Positions 25,879 to 34,392 of a stretch of 64,000 bases of DNA are shown here, in pieces (the first letter of the stretch is position 1; every line of letters starts with the position of its first letter). Source of the DNA: Bacteroidales bacterium (GTDB lineage: Bacteria > Bacteroidota > Bacteroidia > Bacteroidales > VadinHA17); the NCBI GenBank assembly GCA_024763075.1, contig JANTGF010000013.1:1-64000 (forward strand). The letters run 5' to 3'. The position numbers were made by a program, and so were the translations under genes. Below the pieces are notes generated by a model. The model had not been told where the DNA came from. It made no database searches and was given only the letters and a program-made list of their open reading frames with translations.

Positions 25879-26871
25879 TTATTTCTGATTCTGCTCAAAA
25901 GCACGTATAAGCAAACTGAAATCCGCCATCGCAATTGCGGTTACCGCTTCAACCACAACCGGCACCCTCAGTGCAATACACAAATCGTGTCTGCCCTCCA
26001 CTTCCAGGTCCGTCATTTTTCCGGATTCAATATTAATTGTCCGTTGTTTAATGGAAGTACTTGATGTAGGTTTCACAGCTACCCTGAAAACAATATCATT
26101 TGAGTTGGTAATGCCCCCGTTTATCCCTCCGGCATAATTGGTTTCTGTTTTGCCGCTTTGATCAATAAAAGAATCATTATGTTCACTTCCATGCATTTTG
26201 GAAGCTGCAAAACCAGCACCAAATTCCACCCCTTTAATAGCAGGAATCGAAAACAACAAGTGACTTAATACTGCTTCGACGGAGTCAAAGAACGGTTCTC
26301 CCAGCCCGGCAGGAACATTTGAAACCACACACTCAACAACTCCACCAATAGAGTCTTTCTTTTCCACAGCAAGATCAATTGCTTTTTCTATGTCCTTCAT
26401 CCCTCCCGCTTCTATCAACTTTGCATTGATGTCCATATCGTTCACCACCTTTGAAGCAACCACTCCTGCAGCCACCAGACCCAGCGTTAATCTTCCGGAA
26501 AAATGGCCTCCACCTCGGTAATCTGTAAATCCCTTATATTTTTTATAAGCCACAAAATCGGCATGTCCGGGTCGTGGTATTTTCGTAAACAAAGAATAAT
26601 CCCTTGACCGGGTATTTGTATTCCTGAAAAGAATAGTAACCGGAGCCCCGGTAGTTTTATCATTGAATACTCCACTCAGAAATTCAGGGATATCCGGTTC
26701 AGTCCGCGGGGTGGTTCCCTTTGCTCCGCTTCGTCTCCGGTTTATCTCATCTTCAAAATCCTCTGTATTTATTGGTATTCCTGGAGGACAGCCATCAATG
26801 ACAATCCCAACGGACGGGCCATGAGACTCCCCAAAAATACTTACCCTGAAAATCCTGCCAAAACTATTCAT
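25879..26871 (-). CDS. aroC: Chorismate synthase
   Basis: AroC converts EPSP to chorismate with reduced FMN. The protein is 330 residues, a little shorter than the usual 350-360. Signature segments are present: FGESHGPSVGIVIDGCPPGIP near the N terminus, RPGHADFVAYKKY, YRGGGHFSGRLT and the C-terminal HDLCIALRVPVVVEAVTAIAMAD. The size difference seems to reflect shorter loops, not truncation. It sits 33 bases after aroA in the aromatic operon. Confidence 0.95.
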   Translation of the reverse strand: MNSFGRIFRVSIFGESHGPSVGIVIDGCPPGIPINTEDFEDEINRRRSGAKGTTPRTEPDIPEFLSGVFNDKTTGAPVTILFRNTNTRSRDYSLFTKIPRPGHADFVAYKKYKGFTDYRGGGHFSGRLTLGLVAAGVVASKVVNDMDINAKLIEAGGMKDIEKAIDLAVEKKDSIGGVVECVVSNVPAGLGEPFFDSVEAVLSHLLFSIPAIKGVEFGAGFAASKMHGSEHNDSFIDQSGKTETNYAGGINGGITNSNDIVFRVAVKPTSSTSIKQRTINIESGKMTDLEVEGRHDLCIALRVPVVVEAVTAIAMADFSLLIRAFEQNQK

Positions 26872-26904
26872 ATGATGAAAAATTTAATTATTAACTGTGT
26901 ATTA

Positions 26905-28209
26905 TTATATGGAAGTTTCATTTACAATTCCTCCAATTTTTTCAAGATCATCAAAAAATCCCGGCCACGACTTTGAAACACACTCTGCATGTTCTATATT
27001 CACCGGACCATCAGCTTTAATTGCAGCAACTGCACCGGCCATAGCAATGCGATGATCACCGTGAGAATGGACATTCCCCGATTTCACATTACCTCCGGTA
27101 ATCCATAATTCATCCTCTTTCAATTCTATTTTAATTCCCAGTTTTTCAAATTCTTCCTGTAAGGTTTTTGCCCGGTTACTTTCCTTTATCAGTAGTCGCT
27201 TTGCACCTTTCAAGCGGGTAATTCCCCTGCAATTCGCCGCAAGACAAGCCAATGGAGGAGCAAGGTCTGGACAATCCGTAATATCCATTTCGAAAGCCTT
27301 AAGCTCAGCGGAAGACACCTTAACCGCATCTTCTCCCCTTTCCAGGCCCGCACCAGCCAATTCCAGCGCTTCCAGAATCTGTATATCTGCCTGAGCAGAA
27401 AACATATCAATTCCGGATACTTCTACTTCACCGCCAAGAGCACCCGCCACTAATAAAAAAGCTACCCCGCTCCAGTCTCCTTCCACATAATAATCACGGG
27501 GTTGATAAGCCTGGCGACCCTTCACTTCAAAAATCCGGTGATCAAAATGTTTTGCTCCTACCCCAAATTCACGCATAAGTTTGAGGGTCATATCTACATA
27601 GGGTGTGCTTTTTAAATGATCCGCTACAATCTCAGAATCCTCTTCTGCAAGCGGAAGACTCATCAACAAACCTGTAAGAAACTGTGAGCTTTGCGATCCG
27701 TCAACAAAAGTAAGACCTGCATGCATGGGACCTTTCACTTTCACAGGAAGAAAACCCTTATTCGAAGAGATTTCCACACCCAGTTCCCTGAGTGGTTCCT
27801 CAATCATAGAAAGAGGCCGGCTGCGCAAAGTGGCTGATCCGGTTAAATTAATTTCCTTATCAAATAAAGAAGCAACTGCCACAAACAACCGGATTGCCAG
27901 CCCGGACTCCCCGCAATCAAGGATTCCCTCCTGAGGACTCAGGCCTCCTTCAATACTAATCTGATCCGGTTTTATATCAGTCTTTGCACCCAGGGAGGCT
28001 GCAACATTCAAAGCAGCCCTGGCATCGTCACAGAAAGAAGGATTTCGCAGAATACTGGTTCCTTCTGCCAGTGAAGCCGCAACTATCGCTCTGATCATCA
28101 TACTTTTGGATGGAGGAGCCTGTAACGATCCGGAAACCCTGAACGGATTTACGCTTATATTTTTGGTTTTTGAAGCCATTGCCATTTTAACTATTGGATA
28201 ACATTTCAT
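26905..28209 (-). CDS. aroA: 3-phosphoshikimate 1-carboxyvinyltransferase
   Basis: EPSP synthase transfers an enolpyruvyl group from PEP to shikimate 3-phosphate. The 434-residue protein has the N-terminal APPSKSMMIRAIVAASLAEG motif, the DCGESGLAIRLF segment, the SQSSQFLTGLLMSLPL substrate loop and the C-terminal HGDHRIAMAGAVAA motif. The annotated ATG at 28209 directly follows the aroB stop codon; the ATG codons at 28185 and 28179 would give a more typical N terminus. It is the fifth gene of the operon. Confidence 0.95.
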   Translation of the reverse strand: MKCYPIVKMAMASKTKNISVNPFRVSGSLQAPPSKSMMIRAIVAASLAEGTSILRNPSFCDDARAALNVAASLGAKTDIKPDQISIEGGLSPQEGILDCGESGLAIRLFVAVASLFDKEINLTGSATLRSRPLSMIEEPLRELGVEISSNKGFLPVKVKGPMHAGLTFVDGSQSSQFLTGLLMSLPLAEEDSEIVADHLKSTPYVDMTLKLMREFGVGAKHFDHRIFEVKGRQAYQPRDYYVEGDWSGVAFLLVAGALGGEVEVSGIDMFSAQADIQILEALELAGAGLERGEDAVKVSSAELKAFEMDITDCPDLAPPLACLAANCRGITRLKGAKRLLIKESNRAKTLQEEFEKLGIKIELKEDELWITGGNVKSGNVHSHGDHRIAMAGAVAAIKADGPVNIEHAECVSKSWPGFFDDLEKIGGIVNETSI

Positions 28210-29271
28210 TTAAAAGTCAATCTGTTTCAGCCAGTCTGAAAAAAAGTTTTCCAGTTTTTCAGGGGTGGTTTCCCATTCAACCGCGTGGCCAATGGTGTCA
28301 ATTAAAATAAAATGGATTTTCTCTCCCGATTTTTTTTTGTCTTTCTTCATTACGTCAATGATCTGATTTTTGTCCGGTTTTATTTTCCTTAACAGACCTG
28401 ACGCCAGAATCAGAGATTTTGCCCTTTCTGATTCCACCGGATCAAGATTTGCTTCTCTCCCTGAAATATAGAGAGCTACCAGCATTCCATAAGCAACGGC
28501 CTCTCCATGTAATAAACCATGCACTTTTTCAATAGCATGTCCAAAGGTATGACCAAAATTCAGAATTCTTCTCAATCCTCCTTCAAATTCATCCTTTTCC
28601 ACCACTTCTTTTTTGATATTGACTGACTGCCAGACCAGATCATGAACCACTTCCTCCTTTCTTTGGCGTATATCTTCCGTCTTGCTTGCAAATAACTCAA
28701 GGAGGGAGGCTTCACGGATTAAACCATATTTGATCACTTCTGCAAGCCCGGAAATGTATTCCCGTTCAGGTAAGGTTTTAAAAAGTTCATAATCACACAG
28801 CACAAAGGAAGGTTGATTGAAAACTCCAATCAGGTTTTTAAAATTCCCGAGATTTACACCGTTCTTACCACCCACACTTGCATCAACCTGTGAAAGCAGG
28901 GTTGTGGAAACAAAACCAAATTCAATTCCCCTCATAAAAGTAGAAGCTACAAAACCTGCAATATCACATATTACGCCCCCTCCTATTCCCAGAAGGAATG
29001 TGGAGCGATCAGCTCCGCATTTTACTAATTCCGTGTAAATAAATTCAACAGTTGCCAGTGTTTTAACCGACTCCCCCGGTTTAATTACAATTACAGGAAA
29101 AGCAGGAAAATCCGGTGCATACAGATCATAAACATTTTCGTCTGTCAGAATAATAACCTGATATTCAGGTAAATACTCACCCGTATTTCGCAAAGACCCG
29201 CCCACAACAACCCGGGACAAAGACTTTTTACCTTCCAATTCCAATTCCTGTATTTTGGGAGCAGGTTCCAT
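28210..29271 (-). CDS. aroB: 3-dehydroquinate synthase
   Basis: AroB cyclises DAHP to 3-dehydroquinate using NAD and a divalent metal. The 353-residue protein has the NAD-binding GGGVICDIAGFVASTFMRG segment, the VSTTLLSQVDASVGGKNGVN motif, and the metal-binding RRILNFGHTFGHAIE His pair. It lies between the fused DAHP synthase (28-base gap) and aroA (no gap) in the operon. Confidence 0.96.
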   Translation of the reverse strand: MEPAPKIQELELEGKKSLSRVVVGGSLRNTGEYLPEYQVIILTDENVYDLYAPDFPAFPVIVIKPGESVKTLATVEFIYTELVKCGADRSTFLLGIGGGVICDIAGFVASTFMRGIEFGFVSTTLLSQVDASVGGKNGVNLGNFKNLIGVFNQPSFVLCDYELFKTLPEREYISGLAEVIKYGLIREASLLELFASKTEDIRQRKEEVVHDLVWQSVNIKKEVVEKDEFEGGLRRILNFGHTFGHAIEKVHGLLHGEAVAYGMLVALYISGREANLDPVESERAKSLILASGLLRKIKPDKNQIIDVMKKDKKKSGEKIHFILIDTIGHAVEWETTPEKLENFFSDWLKQIDF

Positions 29272-29299
29272 AATAGATTCTTGTCTTTTAATCCTTCAG

Positions 29300-30391
29300 T
29301 TAAATCTCCTTATTCATTATTTTGGTCTGGGTATTGATAGACTCCTGATGTACAGCCTTCAATATGGTACCGATAAAATCTTCACTAAGTCCCAGCTTTT
29401 TACCCACCTCTTTTCTTTCCTCCAGTATTTCTGACCAGCGACTTGTCTGAAGGATGGTAACTTTATTTTTTTTCTTCAATTCCCCGATTTTTTCAACCAC
29501 CTTCATTCTTTCCTTAAATATATGCAATACCTCATCATCAATCTGGTCAATTTTTGATCTGAGGATTTCCAGATCATGCATGAGTCCGTTGGTACCCACC
29601 TCAGATTTTCTCCAGATCAAAGAAGAAAGCAATTCTTCAAGTGCTTCAGGAGTTACCTGCTGGGCTTTATCGCTCAGGGCCTTATCCGGATCAATATGAG
29701 ACTCTATAAATAAGCCATCAAATGTTAGGTCTGCAGCTTTCTGGCAGACACCAGCCAACAGGTCACGTCGACCACAGATATGGCTGGGATCAACAATAAT
29801 GGGTAATTCCGGGAAACGTCTTTTCAATTCAATGGGAATGTCCCATTGAGGTTTGTTCCTGTAAGGAGAAGGTCCATAATGTGAAAAGCCCCTGTGGACA
29901 GCCATTAATTTTTTCATTCCTGCCTTATTCATTCTTTCCAGTGCACCCACCCATAAATCGATATCGGGGTTTACCGGATTTTTCACAAATACCGGAACAT
30001 CCTTGCCTCCCAGGTAATCAGCCAGCTCCTGAACAGCAAAAGGATTGGCTGAAGTTCTTGCCCCAATCCATAAAATATCCACCCCATGATCCAGGGCTTC
30101 TTTAATATGATGAGGGTTTGCAACCTCTGTAGCAATGATAAGCCCGGTTTCCTCTTTTAATTTTTGCAACCAGGGCAATGCAACCACTCCCAGTCCTTCA
30201 AAACTACCCGGACGGGTGCGGGGTTTCCAGATACCGGCACGGTAAATCGGGATTCCCATTTTTGCAATTTTTCTTCCGGTTTCCAGAACCTGTTCCTCTG
30301 TTTCAGCGCTACACGGACCGGAAACAAACACCGGAGTTTCTAATTTCTTGCCATTTACAACTACTTCCTCAAGATCTAATTTTGCATTCAT
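29300..30391 (-). CDS. Bifunctional DAHP synthase / chorismate mutase
   Basis: A 363-residue fusion. Residues about 1-260 are a type I-beta-like DAHP/KDOPS synthase: GPCSAETEEQVLETGRKI, AGIWKPRTRPGSFEGLG and the metal-binding PSHICGRRDLL. Residues about 270-360 form a type II (AroQ) chorismate mutase helix bundle (LRSKIDQIDDEVLHIFKERM, then WSEILEERKEVGKKLGL). The fusion couples entry to the shikimate pathway with the branch toward Phe and Tyr, and the mutase may serve as a feedback sensor. I chose the ATG at 30391 because the longer frame overlaps the aminotransferase gene and its extra N-terminal 45 residues look like shadow coding. Confidence 0.92.
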   Translation of the reverse strand: MNAKLDLEEVVVNGKKLETPVFVSGPCSAETEEQVLETGRKIAKMGIPIYRAGIWKPRTRPGSFEGLGVVALPWLQKLKEETGLIIATEVANPHHIKEALDHGVDILWIGARTSANPFAVQELADYLGGKDVPVFVKNPVNPDIDLWVGALERMNKAGMKKLMAVHRGFSHYGPSPYRNKPQWDIPIELKRRFPELPIIVDPSHICGRRDLLAGVCQKAADLTFDGLFIESHIDPDKALSDKAQQVTPEALEELLSSLIWRKSEVGTNGLMHDLEILRSKIDQIDDEVLHIFKERMKVVEKIGELKKKNKVTILQTSRWSEILEERKEVGKKLGLSEDFIGTILKAVHQESINTQTKIMNKEI

Positions 30392-30404
30392 TTTTTTCAA
30401 ATTA

Positions 30405-31565
30405 TTAACTATGCTTTTTAATTCTGTTTTTTGCTTTCTCCAATAAATCAATTTTACTACACAATGATATCCTGATATAGGGTTTTCCCTGATTTCCAAA
30501 AATAGCACCGGGAGTAATAAAGACATGTGCTTTATTCAACAACTCGTCTACAAAGTCAATGGAACTTTTCTGATTCTCAGGCAAACGGGCCCATATAAAC
30601 AAGCCCGATTGGTCTTTTTCATAAGAACAACCCAAAAGATCCAGAATTTCCCATGCCTTTTTCCTGCGTGATTCATACACCTTATTAATTTGTTTATACC
30701 AGTCGGGAGGATTGGATAAAGCTTGTACAGCACCCTTTTGAACTGATAAGAACATTCCTGATTGTATGTTACTCAGTACTTTCATTACAGATGTTATGTG
30801 CGATGGACTTCCTGTCATCATGCCAACCCTCCAGCCGGCCATATTATGTGATTTACTCAGGGAATTCAACTCCAGCACCACTTCTTTTGCATTTTCAACC
30901 TCCATAATACTGTAAGGATGGTCATTCAGGATAAAACTGTATGGGTTATCATGACAGATTAAAATATCATTTCTCTTTCCAAAGTCAACAATATCTTTAA
31001 ACAGCTGAAGCGAAGGTCGGGTTCCCGTAGGCATATGAGGATAATTCACCCACATAATTTTCACTTTTGACAAATCACTTTTTTCAAGTTGCTCAAAATT
31101 TGGAAACCAGTTGTTCTCTTCATTTAATTCATAAGGTATGACAGATCCACCCACCAACTTTGTAACAGAAGTATAGGTTGGATAACCGGGATCCGGTACC
31201 AGAACTTCATCTCCCGGATCTAAAAAAGCCATTGAAATATGGAAAATACCTTCTTTGGATCCCATTAAAGGTAAAATCTCTGTTTCCGGATCAATAACTA
31301 CATTATAATACCGCTTATACCAGTCTGCAAAAGCCTGCCTTAGCTCAGGAATACCTCTGTAGCTCTGGTAACCATGCCCATTTTGATTCCTCAACGCAGA
31401 TTCTGTTGTTGCCAGTGTCTGATCAGAGGGGGGCAAATCCGGATTTCCAATGCCCAGATTCAGGACATCGGCACCTTCCTGGTTCATCTTTTCAATTTCT
31501 TTTAACTTTCGGGAAAAATAATACTCCTGAATATTTTCAAGTCTGGTTGCAGTTGTTATACTCAT
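30405..31565 (-). CDS. PLP-dependent aminotransferase of the aromatic operon
   Basis: A 386-residue fold type I aminotransferase. The PLP lysine is in LNSLSKSHNMAGWRVGMM, with the LGIGNPDLPPS, DPGYPTY and NYPHMPTG motifs typical of class I/II enzymes. Its place between pheA and the fused DAHP synthase/chorismate mutase suggests that it transaminates phenylpyruvate and hydroxyphenylpyruvate, the last steps to Phe and Tyr. Sequence alone does not exclude aspartate or LL-diaminopimelate-type activity. Its ATG overlaps the pheA stop codon (ATGA), showing translational coupling. Confidence 0.88.
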   Translation of the reverse strand: MSITTATRLENIQEYYFSRKLKEIEKMNQEGADVLNLGIGNPDLPPSDQTLATTESALRNQNGHGYQSYRGIPELRQAFADWYKRYYNVVIDPETEILPLMGSKEGIFHISMAFLDPGDEVLVPDPGYPTYTSVTKLVGGSVIPYELNEENNWFPNFEQLEKSDLSKVKIMWVNYPHMPTGTRPSLQLFKDIVDFGKRNDILICHDNPYSFILNDHPYSIMEVENAKEVVLELNSLSKSHNMAGWRVGMMTGSPSHITSVMKVLSNIQSGMFLSVQKGAVQALSNPPDWYKQINKVYESRRKKAWEILDLLGCSYEKDQSGLFIWARLPENQKSSIDFVDELLNKAHVFITPGAIFGNQGKPYIRISLCSKIDLLEKAKNRIKKHS

Positions 31566-32413
31566 AATATTCTTTTCCCTTTTTTATATTCACCCAGGAT
31601 TCCCAGCACTCCGGTAAACGGACGAATCGCATTTAATGACTGCCTGTATAACTCCTCATCTTCATACAACATATCCACATAGAAGTGATATTGCCATTCC
31701 TTACCTACAATTGGCATGGACTGGATTTTTGTAAGGTTCATTTCATAATAGGACAATATGGAAAGTATCTTTGAAAGGCTTCCTGCTTTGTGAGAAACAG
31801 AAAAGAAAATTGAAGTTTTGTTATTTTCCGGAGAACTCAACAGATCACCATTGTCTGACAAAATCAGAAAACGGGTATAATTTAATTTGTTGGTTTCAAT
31901 GCTTCCTGCAAGGATTTCCAGATCATACTTTTCGGCTGCCACATCACTGGCAATCGCTCCAATTCCCTGTAATTCTTCAACCCGAATCTTCTGAGCACTC
32001 AAAGCGGTATCATTGCTTTCAATCAGTTTGATATGCGGATAATTTTCAAAATATGGCTGACATTGCAGGATCGCCATCGGATGTGAATAAACTTCTCTGA
32101 TTTCATTGATATGTTGCCCGGGAAGAGCCACCAGATTTTGCTTAATTCTCAGGAATATCTCACCTATTATTTTTTTCCCCGACTCCATGATTAAAGTATA
32201 ATTTGGCAAAATACTTCCGGCCACCGAATTCTCTATCGCCATAATCCCATAATCAGCCTGCCTGCTCTTTAGCGACTTAAAAAGATCTCTAAATGTTTCC
32301 CTGGGGACTATTTCAATATTCTCCGTTTCAAAATAATGCCTGGCGGCAATTTCATGAAATGCTCCGAATCCCCCCTGGATGGCAATTCTGTATTTTTTGG
32401 AGTTATTTTCCAT
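31562..32413 (-). CDS. pheA: Prephenate dehydratase
   Basis: A 283-residue prephenate dehydratase producing phenylpyruvate. The N-terminal catalytic part has IAIQGGFGAFHEIAARHYF, the YGIMAIENSVAGSI segment and the NYTRFLIL TRF motif. The C-terminal ACT domain (SVSHKAGSLSKILSILSYYEMNLTKIQSMPI) should bind Phe for feedback inhibition. I chose the ATG at 32413 because the longer frame opens with TTG at 32425. It is the first structural gene of the operon and is preceded by the attenuator at 32491-32596. Confidence 0.94.
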   Translation of the reverse strand: MENNSKKYRIAIQGGFGAFHEIAARHYFETENIEIVPRETFRDLFKSLKSRQADYGIMAIENSVAGSILPNYTLIMESGKKIIGEIFLRIKQNLVALPGQHINEIREVYSHPMAILQCQPYFENYPHIKLIESNDTALSAQKIRVEELQGIGAIASDVAAEKYDLEILAGSIETNKLNYTRFLILSDNGDLLSSPENNKTSIFFSVSHKAGSLSKILSILSYYEMNLTKIQSMPIVGKEWQYHFYVDMLYEDEELYRQSLNAIRPFTGVLGILGEYKKGKRIL

Positions 32414-32490
32414 AATAATTATCAATATTATAAAGCAAATCTTCGGTTATGCTACCCGTTTATAACTCAGGTTATATTTAAATTTTCGAC

Positions 32491-32516
32491 AAAAAAAAAG
32501 TCCCATAACGGGACTT
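32491..32516 (-). terminator. Intrinsic terminator (attenuator) upstream of pheA
   Basis: On the minus strand AAGTCCC-GTTAT-GGGACTT forms a perfect 7-bp stem with a 5-base loop, followed by nine T residues (plus strand A run at 32491-32499). It lies between the promoter and pheA, so it would stop transcription before the operon. The promoter-proximal arm and loop (plus 32505-32513) can also pair with leader bases at 32537-32540 and 32547-32551, giving an antiterminator. Confidence 0.8.
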
Positions 32517-32539
32517 CTATCAAAATTATATAAAAATCC

Positions 32540-32596
32540 CTATCTGGTTATTTTACCAAAATAAAAATTGTTCATAAAATAATAGAAGAAATTCAT
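32540..32596 (-). CDS. Putative Phe/Tyr-rich attenuator leader peptide
   Basis: An 18-codon reading frame, MNFFYYFMNNFYFGKITR, with 5 Phe and 3 Tyr, is followed by a TAG stop, then the attenuator hairpin 24 bases later. It begins about 15 bases after the predicted transcript start and lies directly ahead of the Phe/Tyr operon. If Phe-tRNA or Tyr-tRNA is scarce, a ribosome stalled at the aromatic codons leaves the ATAAC and GGGA segments free to pair with the terminator's promoter-proximal strand; completed translation to the stop codon would cover them and let the terminator form. This logic is the classical amino acid attenuator. The peptide and its role are inferred from sequence only. Confidence 0.75.
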   Translation of the reverse strand: MNFFYYFMNNFYFGKITR

Positions 32597-32615
32597 TTTA
32601 CCTTAAATTTGGCTA

Positions 32616-32646
32616 CAAAGGTAATGTTTTATCAGTAACATGCAAA
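32616..32646 (-). promoter_or_regulatory. Predicted promoter of the pheA-tyrA operon
   Basis: On the minus strand TTTG (32643-32646) and TACCTTTG (32616-32623) are separated by 19 bases, an excellent match to the Bacteroidota TTTG / TAnnTTTG promoter. The transcript start would be near 32610, leaving a leader of about 200 bases before pheA that contains the leader peptide and attenuator. Confidence 0.7.
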
Positions 32647-32805
32647 AGAATTTATTTTAAAGGACTACAAAATACATTCCGGTTGATTTCTGATAATCAT
32701 AACCGTTCAGTCCATATTTGGAAAAGGCAGTTTTCTTTGGCATTTTTGCAAGGCATATTAAACGTCAGTAATAAAAACTATTTGACCCTCAAATTTTAGA
32801 CAAAC
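32647..32805. other. Divergent intergenic region between the aromatic operon and nth
   Basis: About 160 AT-rich bases separate the pheA promoter from the nth start. No strong hairpin or perfect promoter for nth is visible; a partial CTATTTG box near 32780 could serve. Confidence 0.4.
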
Positions 32806-33450
32806 ATGACCAAAAAGGAAAGATTTAAACAAATAATTACCTGGTTTAAAGAAAATGTTCCTATAGCTGAAACCGAACTAACTTACAAAGATCCTTTCAG
32901 TTTACTGGTTGCAGTAATTCTGTCAGCTCAATGTACCGACAAAAGAGTAAACCTGATCACTCCTCCATTACTTGAAAGGTTCCCGAATCCACAAGCCATG
33001 AAAAATGCCAGTCAGGAAGAAATTTTTGCTTATATTAAAAGTTGCTCTTATCCCAACAACAAGGCAAAACATATAAAAGCGATGGCTACCATGCTTGATG
33101 AAGTTTTTAATGGCATTGTACCCTCGGATATTCGGGAATTACAGAAGCTACCGGGGGTAGGAAGAAAAACAGCCAATGTGATTGCCTCTGTGGTATTTCA
33201 AAAACCTGCCATGGCAGTGGACACCCATGTTTTCAGGGTTTCAGAAAGACTTGGATTGACTACAGGAAGTAAAACACCTTTTGAAACAGAAATGGAACTG
33301 ATAAAATACATCCCTGAAGAATTAATCCCTCTGGCTCATCACTGGCTGATCCTCCATGGGAGATATACCTGTCTGGCCCGAAAACCAAAATGCAGTGAAT
33401 GCGGCTTAAAGCCTTGGTGCAAATATTATTACAAAAGAAAAATATCTTAG
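32806..33450 (+). CDS. nth: Endonuclease III
   Basis: A 214-residue DNA glycosylase/AP lyase that removes oxidised pyrimidines. The helix-hairpin-helix LPGVGRKTANVI contains the catalytic Lys121 and the later VDTHVFR provides Asp139. The C-terminal [4Fe-4S] cluster ligands are Cys189, Cys196, Cys199 and Cys205 (C-X6-C-X2-C-X5-C). Length and domain order match the E. coli family. It is divergent from the aromatic operon and is followed by a MITE-like repeat. Confidence 0.95.
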   Translation: MTKKERFKQIITWFKENVPIAETELTYKDPFSLLVAVILSAQCTDKRVNLITPPLLERFPNPQAMKNASQEEIFAYIKSCSYPNNKAKHIKAMATMLDEVFNGIVPSDIRELQKLPGVGRKTANVIASVVFQKPAMAVDTHVFRVSERLGLTTGSKTPFETEMELIKYIPEELIPLAHHWLILHGRYTCLARKPKCSECGLKPWCKYYYKRKIS

Positions 33451-33480
33451 TGTAAATCAAATTATTATGGCCTTACTTTT

Positions 33481-33615
33481 TGTCATCCTGAAGCTTGCCT
33501 GCCAACCTTGCTCTGCCATAGTTATGCGAAGGTATTGCAGGCAGGAAAGCTTGATTCAGAAATCTTCCAATTGAAGCAGATTTCTCATCATCGTACCTCA
33601 GGTTCAAAATGACAA
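33481..33615. repeat. MITE-like repeat with TGTCATCCTGAA terminus
   Basis: The element starts TTGTCATCCTGAA at about 33480-33492 and ends TTCAAAATGACAA at 33603-33615, an imperfect terminal inverted repeat. Inside is a second inverted pair, AAGCTTGCCTGCC (33491-33503) and GGCAGGAAAGCTT (33540-33552), with one mismatch. Elements with TGTCATCCTGA and AGATTTCTCATC motifs are common dispersed repeats in Bacteroidota chromosomes. It has no coding capacity and sits between nth and the VTT gene. Confidence 0.6.
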
Positions 33616-33624
33616 CTCACTTCA

Positions 33625-34269
33625 TTAAAAAATACGGAACAAAATCAAGGCATAAATATAAAACCGGGGAATACGTGCAAGTGCAAATTTCCAAAACATA
33701 TCAAACGGAAATCCCAACATCCCGGCAATAATATTAAAAATGGAAAATGGAAGAGGAAAAAGCGCGGTAAAAATAATCAAGACTCCTCCCCACTGCCTGA
33801 CTTTGTCAAAATGCCGGCTGAATTTATCTATAACAAATCTGTTAATAAAATTTATTCTCCTTAAGACACTTCCCATATAATAAGAAATAAAAGAGGCGAA
33901 ATAGGAAATCAATGCAAGGAAAGTGACCATAAGGAAAGGGCGGGAAAATTTCTCAGCCCAGACAATAAAAAAATCCGGTGGGATTACTCCAAACCCAATT
34001 TCAGACAGGGTATAAAACACCAGCACCTTCCAATCCTCAATATTTTTAATGAAGTTGGCAAAAATATCTTCAGTGTGGACAATATGCTTCTCGGCAAACC
34101 ATAGTAATGTAAGGATTACAATCAGGATTACAGAGCTCTTGGCACCTTTGGTATAAAGAAACCTGTAGAATCCCTTGCGCTTATAATAGGAATGGTATAA
34201 ACCAAGCCAGCCCCTGGCCGTTCTTTGCTTTTGAATTGATTTCAATGATTTTTCCTCCCCAACTGACAT
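33625..34269 (-). CDS. VTT (DedA-like) membrane protein
   Basis: A 214-residue integral membrane protein of the VTT/SNARE-associated family. After a basic cytoplasmic N terminus there is a membrane helix (about 41-60) and a further set including FLMVTFLALISYFASFISYYMG, VLIIFTALFPLPFSIFNIIAGMLGF and the terminal helix near IPRFYIYALILF. Such proteins are linked to membrane lipid scrambling or flipping, but the substrate is unknown here. It diverges from the NifS-SelD gene across 123 bases and has no obvious partner. Confidence 0.75.
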   Translation of the reverse strand: MSVGEEKSLKSIQKQRTARGWLGLYHSYYKRKGFYRFLYTKGAKSSVILIVILTLLWFAEKHIVHTEDIFANFIKNIEDWKVLVFYTLSEIGFGVIPPDFFIVWAEKFSRPFLMVTFLALISYFASFISYYMGSVLRRINFINRFVIDKFSRHFDKVRQWGGVLIIFTALFPLPFSIFNIIAGMLGFPFDMFWKFALARIPRFYIYALILFRIF

Positions 34270-34392
34270 ATTTGTGTAAAATGCCTTTATCAGTTTATCA
34301 GACTTCCGAATTCTTCCTGTTTACAAAGTTATCTAAAATTTACTTCTTTTGTATCTTTATTATCTTTGATTTTTTTATTAACTATTTTCAAA

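Noticed and set aside
30392-30526. 45-residue N-terminal extension of the DAHP synthase fusion
   Set aside because: It overlaps the aminotransferase coding region and is not similar to any DAHP synthase N terminus.
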